Assembly (NCBI RefSeq): GCF_000332335.1
Contig: NZ_KB235948.1
Location: 1,149,339-1,181,972 of the forward strand
From: Kamptonema formosum PCC 10802
GTDB lineage: Bacteria > Cyanobacteriota > Cyanobacteriia > Cyanobacteriales > Oscillatoriaceae
Direction of reading: 5' to 3'
DNA: 32,634 nucleotides
Part shown: piece after piece, positions 17,416-25,489 of the stretch
Layout: the number at the start of each line of letters is the position of its first letter
How positions within the stretch are numbered: the first letter of the stretch is position 1
Position numbers and translations under genes: made by a program
Notes under the pieces: model-generated
Seen by the model: the letters and a program-made list of their open reading frames with translations, nothing else
Told to the model about the DNA's origin: nothing
Databases searched by the model: none

Positions 17416-17763
17416 ATGGCTCGCTACACTGGTTTGTTTGTGGTTGCAGTTCCCTTTGACCGTCTGAGGCAATTGCTCTATGACGTTTTTGAATCCTGCG
17501 GCTGTGAGGTGATCTACGACACTGGGGACTATCTGATGGCCCGCGAAATTCCGGGAAGGATCTCCTATCCCAAATTAGTGAAAGCAGAAGTGATCATCCA
17601 CCGGCCCAGTGACGAAAATCAGGACATTCGTATGAAGGTCGAGATGAAAAACGAGGAACTGCCCCTTCAACATGATAACCACTGCCGCCAGATGTTTGAT
17701 TATATTTGGCAGGCCATCACGCAAAACCGGCAGTGGCAAGTGGTGGAAAGCACCGCTGGCTAG
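17416..17763 (+). CDS. Conserved cyanobacterial hypothetical protein, 115 aa
   Basis: A soluble 115-residue protein starting MARYTGLFVVAVPFDRLR, with mixed alpha/beta character and no signal peptide. The ATG at 16 bases into the line is chosen because CCGGAG ends six bases before it; an in-frame TTG at 17410 is nearer the site and less likely. It looks like a family found only in cyanobacteria, but I cannot name it. It stands alone between two TnpB scars (16990-17260 and 18318-18485), both on the opposite strand. Confidence 0.75.
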   Translation: MARYTGLFVVAVPFDRLRQLLYDVFESCGCEVIYDTGDYLMAREIPGRISYPKLVKAEVIIHRPSDENQDIRMKVEMKNEELPLQHDNHCRQMFDYIWQAITQNRQWQVVESTAG

Positions 17764-17813
17764 GGGCCAGGCGCTCAAGGCCCATACAAAAGCCGGCGCA
17801 GGTAGAAGCCCTT

Positions 17814-17844
17814 GATGCGTGACCCCTCAACTCTAGCACGCATC
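17814..17844 (+). terminator. Hairpin after the 115-aa protein gene
   Basis: GATGCGTG (17814-17821) and CACGCATC (17837-17844) form a perfect 8-bp stem about 50 bases after the stop codon of the plus-strand gene. No T-run follows, so it may act as an RNA 3' end or be the terminal hairpin of a lost IS200/IS605 element. Confidence 0.4.
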
Positions 17845-18317
17845 TCGAGTCAGCTGTGAGGAGTGAGCAATCAACCAGACCCGTCCGGCGGCTGGTGTGG
17901 GAGCCATTCTTTTGAGCAGCTCATGCCATCCCCGCTCGCACTCACTGTTGATGGCAAAGAACCCGGAAACGCTCCTGACCCTTTAAATTCCTTTTGAATC
18001 CTTATCTGACGCACCGCCGCTAAACGCTGGTAGAGAAGAATTATTTCCCCTATAATGCGCGTTAATTGGTGATGCGCCCTTTCGTAAGTTAATAAACTTA
18101 TTAAACGGAATTGAAGGGATTTCAGGAGCTGGGCTCCTGCCGGCTGCTTTTGGCAGATTGAGAGCGCTTCCGGTTAATTGCCCGGGAGCATCAAGGGTTG
18201 TGCAAAGAAGCCCAAATGAATGGGATAATGATTGCACCAGGCAATAGAAGAAGAATAGTGTTGGCCCGCACCAAACCCGGCAACGGGATTGAAATAATTG
18301 CCGGCCATTACTTTTCT

Positions 18318-18485
18318 GCTACATTTACCGAAATATTCCGGATATTACGGGACAATACAACGATAGCAGTATCTCCGTCAAAGATGATAGAGGCGTTATC
18401 CCGCAAAGCTTTCAGGAAAATCCCAGGCATCGCCATTACAGTCCCGGGATAGCATAAACGCGCAATGGGGACAGGGGAAAATTCA
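18318..18485 (-). pseudogene. Second TnpB C-terminal remnant
   Basis: On the minus strand the frames give FPCPHCAFMLSRDCNGDAW (second zinc knuckle) and GIFLKALRDNASIIFDGDT followed by VVLSRNIRNISVNVAEK and a stop. It is alignable base by base with the remnant at 16990-17260 but is shorter on the N-terminal side and differently mutated. It ends with a proper stop, so it preserves the original 3' end of the transposon gene. Confidence 0.7.
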
Positions 18486-18688
18486 TAGATCCACTATCTG
18501 GCCAATAGGGCTGCCCTGAAATCTTTCGGTGTATTATATCACGCTATCCTGCTTTGCCCGGAAAATCGGGGATTAAATTTTCTCTTCCCTGAAGCCTCTG
18601 ACTCTGGGGAGACGGCGCACAGCGCAACGCCTTGGTGCTGGGCGCTGTCGCGTCCCGCAAGGCAGGCGCTGCGAGGGGGCCAAAGCCA

Positions 18689-21142
18689 TCACTGGCGGCG
18701 CAACAGCAGCGAATTGGCCACCACACTGACAGAACTGAACGCCATCAGGGCACCGGCAGCAGCGGGACCGAGGGCAATGCCAAATGCCGGCAGCAGCGCA
18801 CCGGCAGCCAGCGGAATCCCCAGACTGTTGTAGGCAAACGCCCAGAACAAATTCTGGCGGATTTTGATGAATGTGCGCCGGCTCAGCTGAATTGACTCGA
18901 CGACATCCATTAATTTATCCCGCACCAGCACAATGCCAGCGGTTTCCACAGCCACGCCGGTGCCGGAGTGCAGGGCAATGCCGGCATCTGCAATGGCCAG
19001 CGCCGGGGCGTCATTGATGCCGTCTCCCACCATTGCCACTCGCTGCCCCATAGATTGCAGGCCGGCTATCGCCGCCGCTTTGCCCTCTGGACGAAGGCCG
19101 GCAATCACGTCCTCTGCTGCCAGCCCCAAGCTCTGGGCAATGGAGCGAGCGGCTTCGGGCCGGTCGCCGGTCAGCAGCATCACCCGCAATCCCATCTGGC
19201 GCAACTTCTCTACCGTCGCACTGGCGTCGGATCTGAGCGTGTCGGCACAGGCAATGAGCCCGGCGAGCGCTCCCCCAACGGCCACATAAACCACCGTCTT
19301 CCCCTGAGAGGCCAGCTCCTGCGCCTGCTGTGCCGCTGCTTCACTGACCGGGACTCCCAGTTGACCCAGCCAGTCCGCCGATCCCAGCACCACCTGAACT
19401 CCGCCGGCTCTGGCGCTCGCCCCCAACCCCGGTTCGGTATAGAAATCCTCCGCCGGCAGGGGGGAGAGCCCGAGCCGGCTGGCTTCCCGCACAATCGCCA
19501 CTCCCAGGGGGTGGCGGGTGCCGCTCTCTACTGTCGCGGCGAGCTGCAGCAAGTATTTCTGAGAGTTTTCTTCTCGCTCCCTGTTCGAGAGGGAAAACAA
19601 GTCTGAGTGGGCAAATAGCAGGCATTCGGTGACTTCTGGCTGGCCTGCCGTCAGGGTGCCGGTTTTGTCAAAAACGACAGTATTCACCCGGAAAACATGT
19701 TCGAGGATGTCGCCACCGCGAATTAGCAGCCCGCGCTCCGCACCGATGCCGGTGCCGACCATGATGGCTGTCGGTGTGGCCAGTCCCAGGGCGCAGGGGC
19801 AGGCGATGACTGTGACAGCAATCGCCAGCTTCAAACTCAGCAGCAGGGGTGAGGTGTGACCGGCAATCGCCCCGACTGCCCCGGAAAGCATGTGAGAGTG
19901 GCTGAGCAGCGCGGCAGCGGGCGCTGGCGCTGCGTGGCCCAGAACATCTGGCCAGAGGTGGGTGCCGGCAAAATACCAGAACAGGAAGGTGAGAGCGGCG
20001 GCGGTGATGACGCCGTAGGTGAAATAGCCGGCTACGGTATCCGCCAGCAACTGCACCGGCGCTTTCCGGGTTTGAGCTTCTTCGACCAAGGCAACTATCT
20101 GGGCGAGGGTGGTGTCCGCGCCGGTGCGGGTGGCCCGCATGACAATCGCTCCCGACTGGTTCAGGGTGCCGGCGGCGACTTGCGCCCCCGGAAGCTTGCG
20201 CACCGGCACGGATTCGCCGGTGAGCGCCGACTCATCCACGGTGGTGCTGCCGGCGGCCACTTCCCCATCCACGGGGATTTTCTCGCCCGGAAGGACCCGC
20301 AACCATTCCCCGGTGCGGACATCGGCGACTGGAATTTCCACCCCCTCAGCGCTGGAATTTGAAGCTGGATTGGGAACCAAACGAGCCGCCGCCGGCTGCA
20401 AGGCCATCAGGGCTTGCAGAGCGGCTGCGGCTCTCTGTCTGGCCAGCTGTTCTGCGGTTCTGCCCAGGAGGATGAAGCCCAGCATCATCACCGGCTCGTC
20501 AAAGAAGCACTCCCACTGCAGCGCCGGGAACAGCAGTGCGGCGCAGCTGGCCAGGTAGGAACTCAGGGAACCCAACCCAACCAGGGTGTTCATATTGGGA
20601 GCGTTGCGCCACAAAGACACCCCGCCCGAAACTAAGATGGTGCGTCCCGGACCGAGCAGGGCTGCTGTGGCCAGACCCCAGTGGAACCAAAGATTGCTCA
20701 GCAGGGGTATTTCTCCCCCGAGCAGCCCCCCTAGATGGCCAATTCCGGAGAGGAGGATGAGAGCTAGGGCAATCCCTAACCGCCACAGCTGCTGCTGGAT
20801 TTCTTGCCGCTGCCGGTCAGCTTGACTGGTGCTGCCTGCGCTGCTGCCCAGTCCGGAATCCCGCAGCTGAGTGGGAAAGCCGGTGGAGGTGAGGCGTTTG
20901 GCCAGGTCTGCTGGCTCAACGCTGCCGGCCTCACACTCGACTCTGGCCACTTCAGTGGCGAGATTGACGCTGGCTGAGACTACACCCGGATGCTGTGCCA
21001 GCTGCCGCTCCACAGCTCTGACGCAACCGGCACATTTCATACCGGCGACATCTAGGGTAATTATCTCTCGGGCAGGAGGGGCCTTTGCGCCGGCCTTGGG
21101 GCGTGCGCCTTGTGCTTTGGCTGTCTCTGGAGAAAGTTGCAT
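18689..21142 (-). CDS. ctaA: Copper-transporting P1B-type ATPase, CtaA-like
   Basis: An 817-residue heavy-metal P-type ATPase. Residues about 30-95 form an HMA metal-binding domain (VAGMKCAGCVRAVERQL). Following motifs are intact: TGES in the actuator domain, CPCALGLATPT in the transport helix, phosphorylation site DKTGTLT, nucleotide-binding GTRHPLG, and GDGINDAPAL. The CPC motif and HMA domain indicate Cu(I). The GMKCAGCV-AVERQL signature is that of cyanobacterial CtaA (plasma-membrane copper import toward plastocyanin and cytochrome oxidase) rather than PacS, which has GMxCAAC. Alanine- and His-containing loop sequence interrupts the region before the CPC helix. ATG at 21142 is used; an upstream in-frame TTG at 21157 is possible, with no clear ribosome site for either. 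Confidence 0.88.
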   Translation of the reverse strand: MQLSPETAKAQGARPKAGAKAPPAREIITLDVAGMKCAGCVRAVERQLAQHPGVVSASVNLATEVARVECEAGSVEPADLAKRLTSTGFPTQLRDSGLGSSAGSTSQADRQRQEIQQQLWRLGIALALILLSGIGHLGGLLGGEIPLLSNLWFHWGLATAALLGPGRTILVSGGVSLWRNAPNMNTLVGLGSLSSYLASCAALLFPALQWECFFDEPVMMLGFILLGRTAEQLARQRAAAALQALMALQPAAARLVPNPASNSSAEGVEIPVADVRTGEWLRVLPGEKIPVDGEVAAGSTTVDESALTGESVPVRKLPGAQVAAGTLNQSGAIVMRATRTGADTTLAQIVALVEEAQTRKAPVQLLADTVAGYFTYGVITAAALTFLFWYFAGTHLWPDVLGHAAPAPAAALLSHSHMLSGAVGAIAGHTSPLLLSLKLAIAVTVIACPCALGLATPTAIMVGTGIGAERGLLIRGGDILEHVFRVNTVVFDKTGTLTAGQPEVTECLLFAHSDLFSLSNREREENSQKYLLQLAATVESGTRHPLGVAIVREASRLGLSPLPAEDFYTEPGLGASARAGGVQVVLGSADWLGQLGVPVSEAAAQQAQELASQGKTVVYVAVGGALAGLIACADTLRSDASATVEKLRQMGLRVMLLTGDRPEAARSIAQSLGLAAEDVIAGLRPEGKAAAIAGLQSMGQRVAMVGDGINDAPALAIADAGIALHSGTGVAVETAGIVLVRDKLMDVVESIQLSRRTFIKIRQNLFWAFAYNSLGIPLAAGALLPAFGIALGPAAAGALMAFSSVSVVANSLLLRRQ

Positions 21143-21466
21143 AGAAAGATTGCCCAATTGATCGCTACTGCACAGCGCCTTGCCAGATCCGCCCTGTTTA
21201 AGCGCGTCTGCAAAGCGTCTCTGTTTCGAGGGTAGGCGATCTGGCCGGGGATTGCCCCAGAATTGCTAACTTTCTTTAAGTTTCACCGCAGTCAACAGAC
21301 GCCAAAGGGGGCTCTGTTGGGTCAGGAGCGCTCCCATGTCACGGCTGACATTTTCAGTGGCCGTGCCAATTTTCTGAAAAATCCGATCTCGGTTGCGCCG
21401 ATTTGTGGGAGTTGTGGTATAATAATAGGCTCGCTATCGACAGTCTGAGAAACCCGGTTTCTTAAA
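21143..21466. other. Region between the copper ATPase and the IS element
   Basis: This presumably contains the ctaA promoter. I see no confident boxes and no gene. Its right end is the left half of the palindromic repeat into which the IS is inserted. Confidence 0.5.
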
Positions 21467-21489
21467 CAATACCTTCGCCAAAAAAGGAA

Positions 21490-21550
21490 AGGGCTTTTGT
21501 AGTACAGTTGTTGTTTACTACAACGACAACTGAGAACTCCACAAAAGCCC
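21490..21550 (+). repeat. Subterminal inverted repeat before the transposase start
   Basis: GGGCTTTTGT and ACAAAAGCCC are perfectly complementary and the second arm ends directly at the ATG. Such stems in IS leaders can hide the ribosome site in transcripts entering from outside. Here that role is inferred from position. Confidence 0.5.
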
Positions 21551-22962
21551 ATGCTTGACATCTTACCACTTTTACAGTGCCTGCAACCAGAGATTGGGGC
21601 CACCAGTGTGCGTCAACTAAGCCGGATTGCCTTTGCCATGTTGGCCATGACAGGACGAGTGACCATGCTGAGCCTGTCCCGCTGGGCGGGCCCAGGTGGG
21701 AGTTATCGAACTGTCCAAAGATTCTTCCACACGGCCCTCCCTTGGGCCACTCTGTTCTGAATATTTTTTCGCCAGCATTTATACCGGAGTTCTGAAGTCT
21801 ATCTTCTGGCAGGAGATGAAGTGGTCGTCACCAAAGCCGGTAAAAAAACCTACGGACTTGAGCGCTTCTTTTCTAGTCTGTATGGCAAATCCTTAACCGG
21901 GCTATCTTTCTTCACACTATCATTAGTGAGTGTGCAGCAAAAACGTTCATTTCCTCTAAGGGTCGAACAGGTCATCAAGAGCGAGCGTGAAAAGTTGAGC
22001 CAGGGGTCTGAAAATACAGAGTCTAGCCCGCCCAAAGGCCAAGTCAAACGACCCAAGGCGAGTCGGAGTAAAAATCAAACGGTCGGGACGGCTCTCGACC
22101 CAATACCTAAAAATCGAGGGGGGCGACCTGCCGGCAGTAAAAATCAAAATAAAAGCGCCGTCCCTCTCAATCCTGAATTATTGCAAATCCAAGGTTGGAT
22201 AGAGTCATTGCTTAAACTGTTGGGCGGTATGCTGCCCCTGACTTATCTGCTATTGGACGGTCACTTTGGCAATAATGCATCTCTGCAAATGGCCCGCCGG
22301 CTGAATTTACATCTAATTTCAAAGCTTCGTTACGATTCGGCGCTTTATATCCCCTATCAAAACCCCGACCCTGACCGAAAGTGCCGCCGCAAATATGGAG
22401 ATAAGCTTGACCTACGCAACATGCCCCCTCAATACCTGAAGAACAGCGCGATTGATGGGCCAATCCTCACCGATATCTATCAAGCGCAACTGCTCCACAA
22501 GGAATTTGCTCAACCTCTGAATGTGGTGATTCTGGTCAAGACTCATCAAAGCACTAATGCTCGCCACCACGTCATTTTATTTACCAGTGACCCTGACTTG
22601 CCTTACGACAAGTTAATAAATTTTTACAGCCTGCGCTTTCAAATCGAATTTAATTTTCGGGACAACAATTCTGGGGCCTGGAAGATTTTATGAATGTCAG
22701 CCAAACGGCAGTAACTAATGCGGCCAATCTCTCATTTTTCATGGTCAACCTGTCCCATCACCTGCTGGGTACTGGCCGGGGGAAGCATTGTGGGGACAGT
22801 GTGCTGGATCTCAAAGCCATGTGTCGGGGCTCAAAATATGTGGCCGAAATCATAAAACTCCTTCCGGAAAAACCTGAGCCAGTTTTATTGGCTCAGATTT
22901 TCCAACGTATATCCCGCCTGGGTCGTATCCACCGGCCACCCGCTTGTAGCACCCTCGACTGA
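21551..22962 (+). pseudogene. DDE transposase, IS4/IS701-like, inactivated by a stop and a frameshift
   Basis: The frame begins MLDILPLLQCLQPEIGATSV and runs to a TGA at 21758-21760, after which the same frame continues without loss (IFFRQHLYRSSEVYLLAGDE). The stop therefore most likely replaces a TGG. Near 22660-22670 one base appears missing: RDNNSG leads to an early stop, while the next frame gives QFWGLEDFMNVSQTAV and continues to 22962. Probable catalytic residues are D in LAGDE, D in LLDGHFG and E in FQIEFNFRD. A low-complexity Lys/Ser-rich insert lies between the first two. Without these two lesions it would be a full transposase of about 470 residues. Sequencing error could explain one lesion but hardly both. 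Confidence 0.82.
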
Positions 22963-22978
22963 ATTGGCGAAGGTATTG

Positions 22979-23282
22979 TTAAAGAAACCGGGTTTCTGGC
23001 ATGTTTCTGGCATGTACTTCATGCAACTGAAAGCTCAGCAGCTGCTGCTGGAGGGCCAAAAGACAATCCCCCGGCTGCCAAGCCGGGGGACTGTAACGTA
23101 ATATTCCTTCCGTTTCATCGCTCATAATTAAGTTGTCCTTTCATCTAGAAAAATCGTAAATTTTGCGAAATCCTAAAAAAGAGCAATCAAGCGGTAATTA
23201 TAGATGCCCCTGAGGGGTGAGGTGCCCTGGCGCTTTTGCAAAAGACCTGTATTGATAGCATATTGCAGAGATTGGTTCAATA
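22979..23282. other. IS flank and intergenic stretch
   Basis: This contains the right half of the split palindrome, a TTTCTGGCATGT...TTCATGCAACTGAAA tail that recurs at about 31710-31740, and a perfect GC hairpin (23071-23092). I see no gene. Confidence 0.55.
23071..23092. terminator. GC-rich hairpin, possible bidirectional terminator
   Basis: CCCCCGGCT and AGCCGGGGG form a perfect 9-bp stem with a 4-base loop. It lies downstream of the IS on one side and of the 43-aa minus-strand gene on the other. A long T-run is missing on both strands. Confidence 0.5.
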
Positions 23283-23414
23283 TCAGGCGCTGCGCTTAAC
23301 TGTCCCGTCAGCATACAGTTCCATTGGCACGAGTTCGACTTTACCGTTGACCTTGATTTGGCTGTAGACGATCTTAACGAATGCGGGGTGCTGCTGGTTG
23401 TGGTGGTAAGACAT
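23283..23414 (-). CDS. 43-aa small protein with strong ribosome site
   Basis: The minus strand encodes MSYHHNQQHPAFVKIVYSQ at the start and ends ELYADGTVKRSA, 43 residues in all. GGAGG lies eight bases before the ATG, one of the best ribosome sites in the window. Codon choice is similar to the neighbouring real genes. The protein is soluble, His/Gln-rich at the start and otherwise looks like a small beta-strand fold (KVNGKVELVPMELYADG). I do not recognise a family. It stands alone. Confidence 0.6.
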   Translation of the reverse strand: MSYHHNQQHPAFVKIVYSQIKVNGKVELVPMELYADGTVKRSA

Positions 23415-23603
23415 ACTTGGTTTCCTCCGTTGGGCTTTCTCTCTTTCTCTTACTTACCAGTGTGGCTGATATCCATATCACAGTCTGTGACCTTCGGCTC
23501 AGCGAAATGTGATAATTTCCTGACACCGGCGTGATGGGAGGCTGCGGGCGATGTGACTTGAGGCGCACAGCGGAGTGATGCCGGTCACATGGCCGGTGGT
23601 ATG

Positions 23604-23794
23604 GCCCGAAAGGTTCGTAGTTGGGCTTTAGCCCAAAGGTTCGCAGTTGGGCTTTATAGCAGCAGCCAGTTAGGTTAGGGCATTAGATCAAGAGGGCAGG
23701 CGAACGCCGTACCTACGCCTTTTATCCCTAGGCCACTGATGTCCGTGCCCAATAGGACTGCTGCAATAGCCCAAAGGTTCGTAGTTGGGCTTTA
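23604..23794. repeat. Three 26-bp repeats (GCCCAAAGGTTCGTAG...), split by a MITE
   Basis: Copies lie at about 23604-23629, 23631-23656 and 23769-23794. Each is itself a weak palindrome, AGCCCAA...TTGGGCT. The second and third copies were adjacent before the MITE at 23657-23766 entered. Confidence 0.75.
23657..23766. mobile_element. MITE-like element, short type, inserted in a repeat array
   Basis: The 110-bp element starts TAGCAGCAGCC and ends GACTGCTGCAA. TA stands on both sides (23655-23656 and 23767-23768), and removing element plus one TA restores GGGCTTTAGCCC, the junction of two adjacent 26-bp repeats. On the minus strand its middle matches the outer element at 2987-3252 without that element's insertion. 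Confidence 0.75.
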
Positions 23795-23991
23795 GCCCTA
23801 CTGAGGCTGCTGTGGGGACAGAGGTCCCTCACAGGGGTGTCAGGGAAACCTCGGGGGTGAGGAACAACCGGCATATCTGTGCCAATTCCCCGAAACCTTT
23901 CCATCGCCGCACTCTTGGCGCTAAGCTACATTAAGAGGCGAAGAGCCGCGACCTACCTGCAGGCTATTGCGAACCACTAGCCCCCAAACCT

Positions 23992-24513
23992 ATGCCCAGA
24001 AGCCAACGCAACGACAACTTCATCGACAAAAGCTTCACGGTGATGGCAGATATCATCCTCAAGATCCTGCCAACCAACCAAAAAGCCAAGGAAGCCTTCG
24101 CCTACTACCGCGACGGTATGTCCGCTCAGGCGGATGGCGAATACAAAGAAGCCCTAGATAACTACTACGAAGCCCTGAAACTGGAAGAAGACCCCAACGA
24201 CCGCAGCTATATCCTCTACAACGTCGGGCTGATCCACACCAGCAATGGGGAGCACGAGAGAGCTTTGGAATATTATAACCAAGCTCTGGAACTCAACCCC
24301 CGCATGCCTCAGGCGCTGAACAATATCGCGGTTATCTACCACTATCAGGGGGAACAAGCGAAGGAAGCAGGCAGTGACGAAGAAGCCGAAGCGCTCTACG
24401 ACAAGGCGGCTGACTATTGGAAAGAAGCTATTCGCCTAGCGCCCAACAACTACATCGAAGCCCAAAATTGGCTCAAAACCACCGGGCGCTCTACAATGGA
24501 CGTATATTTTTAG
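23992..24513 (+). CDS. ycf3: Photosystem I assembly protein Ycf3
   Basis: A 173-residue TPR protein needed to assemble photosystem I; it is a peripheral thylakoid chaperone that contacts PsaA and other subunits. Three TPR units are visible at about residues 35-68 ([20 protein letters not shown]), 72-105 ([21 protein letters not shown]) and 115-150, with the typical C-terminus [12 protein letters not shown]. Length matches the family (about 170). The ATG at 23992 gives the standard N-terminus [19 protein letters not shown]. It is the third photosystem I-related gene type in the window, but 16 kb from psaA and on the other strand. Confidence 0.97.
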   Translation: MPRSQRNDNFIDKSFTVMADIILKILPTNQKAKEAFAYYRDGMSAQADGEYKEALDNYYEALKLEEDPNDRSYILYNVGLIHTSNGEHERALEYYNQALELNPRMPQALNNIAVIYHYQGEQAKEAGSDEEAEALYDKAADYWKEAIRLAPNNYIEAQNWLKTTGRSTMDVYF

Positions 24514-24615
24514 GGACTTGGGCGCTGGGCGCTGGGCATTGAAAGCGTTTTTCTCCCCTGCGCCCTCCGCCCACTGCTCTGTGCCCTACCCCCTTCAACT
24601 ACTAACAGCTAACCG

Positions 24616-24906
24616 ATGATTGACCGCGAACAAGTTCATAAAGTAGCTCATCTCGCGCGCTTGGAACTAACCGCTGAGGAAGAGGAGAAATTCACCACCC
24701 AGCTGAGCAGCATTCTCGACTATTTCGAGCAACTGAGCGAGCTAGATACCACGACTGTGCCGCCCACCACGCGAGCCATTGATGTCAGCAACATAGCCCG
24801 ACCGGACGACCTGGAATCCTTTCCAGATCGGGAAGATATCCTCAGCTGTGCGCCAGACGGAGATGGCAACTTTTTCAAAGTGCCCAAGATTCTCAGCGAA
24901 GAGTAA
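24616..24906 (+). CDS. gatC: Glutamyl/aspartyl-tRNA amidotransferase subunit C
   Basis: A 96-residue GatC, the small subunit of the GatCAB amidotransferase that converts Glu-tRNA(Gln) to Gln-tRNA(Gln). The family signature is clear: VHKVAHLARLELTAEEEE at the N-terminus, LSSILDYFEQLSELDT in the middle, and the C-terminal PDGDGNFFKVPKIL. It lies 102 bases behind ycf3 on the same strand and may share its transcript. A perfect hairpin follows the stop. Confidence 0.96.
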   Translation: MIDREQVHKVAHLARLELTAEEEEKFTTQLSSILDYFEQLSELDTTTVPPTTRAIDVSNIARPDDLESFPDREDILSCAPDGDGNFFKVPKILSEE

Positions 24907-24917
24907 TTTTCTAGCTC

Positions 24918-24952
24918 CGTAGGGTGCGTTCCCTTTGGGAACGCACCCTACT
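24918..24952. terminator. Bidirectional terminator hairpin between convergent genes
   Basis: GTAGGGTGCGTTCCC and GGGAACGCACCCTAC form a perfect 15-bp stem over a tiny TTT loop. It sits exactly between gatC on the plus strand and the repeat protein on the minus strand. Similar GTAGGGTGCGTT hairpins are common in cyanobacterial intergenic DNA. Confidence 0.7.
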
Positions 24953-24954
24953 AT

Positions 24955-25278
24955 TTATTCTTCCGAGCGCTTCAACATAGATTGCTGCAGTTTTTCCTCC
25001 TGCTGCCGGTGTTCAGCCATCAATTCCCGCGCTTGTTCTTGCGCCGGCGCATCCGGAGGTGCGCCCAGTTCTGCTTCCGACCGGCTCAGCACCGACTGCT
25101 GCAGTTTTTCATCGCGCTGCCGGTGTTCAGCCATCAATTCCCGCGCTTGTTCTTGCGCCGGCGCATCCGGAGGTGCGCCCAGTTCTGCTTCCGACCGGCT
25201 CAGCACCGACTGGTGCAGTTTTTCCTCGTGCTGGCGCTGCTCAATGAGTCTCTCTCTGGCGCAATCTTCGGAATTCAT
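24955..25278 (-). CDS. Small charged protein with 38-residue tandem repeats
   Basis: A 107-residue Glu/Gln/Arg-rich, probably coiled-coil protein. It contains two nearly identical 38-residue units (EEKLHQSVLSRSEAELGAPP then DAPAQEQARELMAEHRQ) and the start of a third (QEEKLQQSMLKRSEE). At DNA level the units have a 114-base period with very few differences, so the duplication is recent. The ATG at 25278 is chosen because CAGGAGT lies about seven bases upstream; the frame extends further upstream into repeat DNA without a ribosome site. Function unknown. Confidence 0.6.
   Translation of the reverse strand: MNSEDCARERLIEQRQHEEKLHQSVLSRSEAELGAPPDAPAQEQARELMAEHRQRDEKLQQSVLSRSEAELGAPPDAPAQEQARELMAEHRQQEEKLQQSMLKRSEE
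25007..25220. repeat. 114-bp tandem duplication within the small charged protein gene
   Basis: The sequence CGGTGTTCAGCCATCAATTC recurs at 25007 and 25121 with the same flanks over about 100 bases. Confidence 0.85.
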
Positions 25279-25424
25279 AAAAAAAACTCCTGTGCTTTCA
25301 AACGGTGCCTTTCCTATCAACCTGGCACAGGTGTGGCGAATTGTAGCAAATTTTACAGAAAAATTTAAGCAAGTGGTGGGGTGCGAGTCAAGGCGCACCC
25401 CGAGCCGGTCAGTTCCAAGGGATG

Positions 25425-25457
25425 AGAAGCCGGGTTTCTGAAAGAAACCCGGTTTCT
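25425..25457 (-). terminator. AAACCCGG palindrome downstream of homoserine dehydrogenase
   Basis: AGAAGCCGGGTTTCT (25425-25439) and AGAAACCCGGTTTCT (25443-25457) pair with one G-T/A mismatch across a 3-base loop. It lies about 30 bases past the stop of the minus-strand hom gene, where a terminator is expected, but lacks a T-run. It belongs to the dispersed palindrome family. Confidence 0.5.
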
Positions 25458-25489
25458 GAATCACCGGCTTTCTCGCGCCGGCAGTCTGG

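Larger units (their letters stand above)
17764..18688. other. Gene-free stretch with hairpin and second TnpB scar
   Basis: There is no convincing gene in 925 bases. It contains an 8-bp stem hairpin (17814-17844) and the TnpB remnant (18318-18485). Frames such as 17983-18237 minus and 18198-18452 plus are not gene-like; the latter is antisense to the remnant. Confidence 0.6.
21467..22978 (+). mobile_element. Insertion sequence of 1512 bp with inverted repeats and 5-bp target duplication
   Basis: The ends are perfect 15-bp inverted repeats CAATACCTTCGCCAA (21467-21481) and its complement (22964-22978). TTAAA flanks both sides (21462-21466 and 22979-22983), which is the target duplication. Rejoining the flanks restores AGAAACCCGGTTTC-TTAAA-GAAACCGGGTTTCT, a palindrome also found intact in nearly the same form at 31685-31716. 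Inside the left end GGGCTTTTGT and ACAAAAGCCC (21490-21550) form a hairpin just ahead of the transposase start. The transposase is DDE (IS4/IS701-like) but interrupted. Confidence 0.88.
23415..23991. other. Intergenic region of repeats ahead of ycf3
   Basis: No gene is seen. The region holds three copies of a 26-bp palindromic repeat, a MITE that splits them, and probably the ycf3 promoter near its right end, which I cannot locate with confidence. Confidence 0.6.

Noticed and set aside
21551-22962. Programmed frameshifting in the transposase
   Set aside because: No slippery sequence is seen at the frame change, and an additional in-frame stop exists upstream, so decay is simpler.
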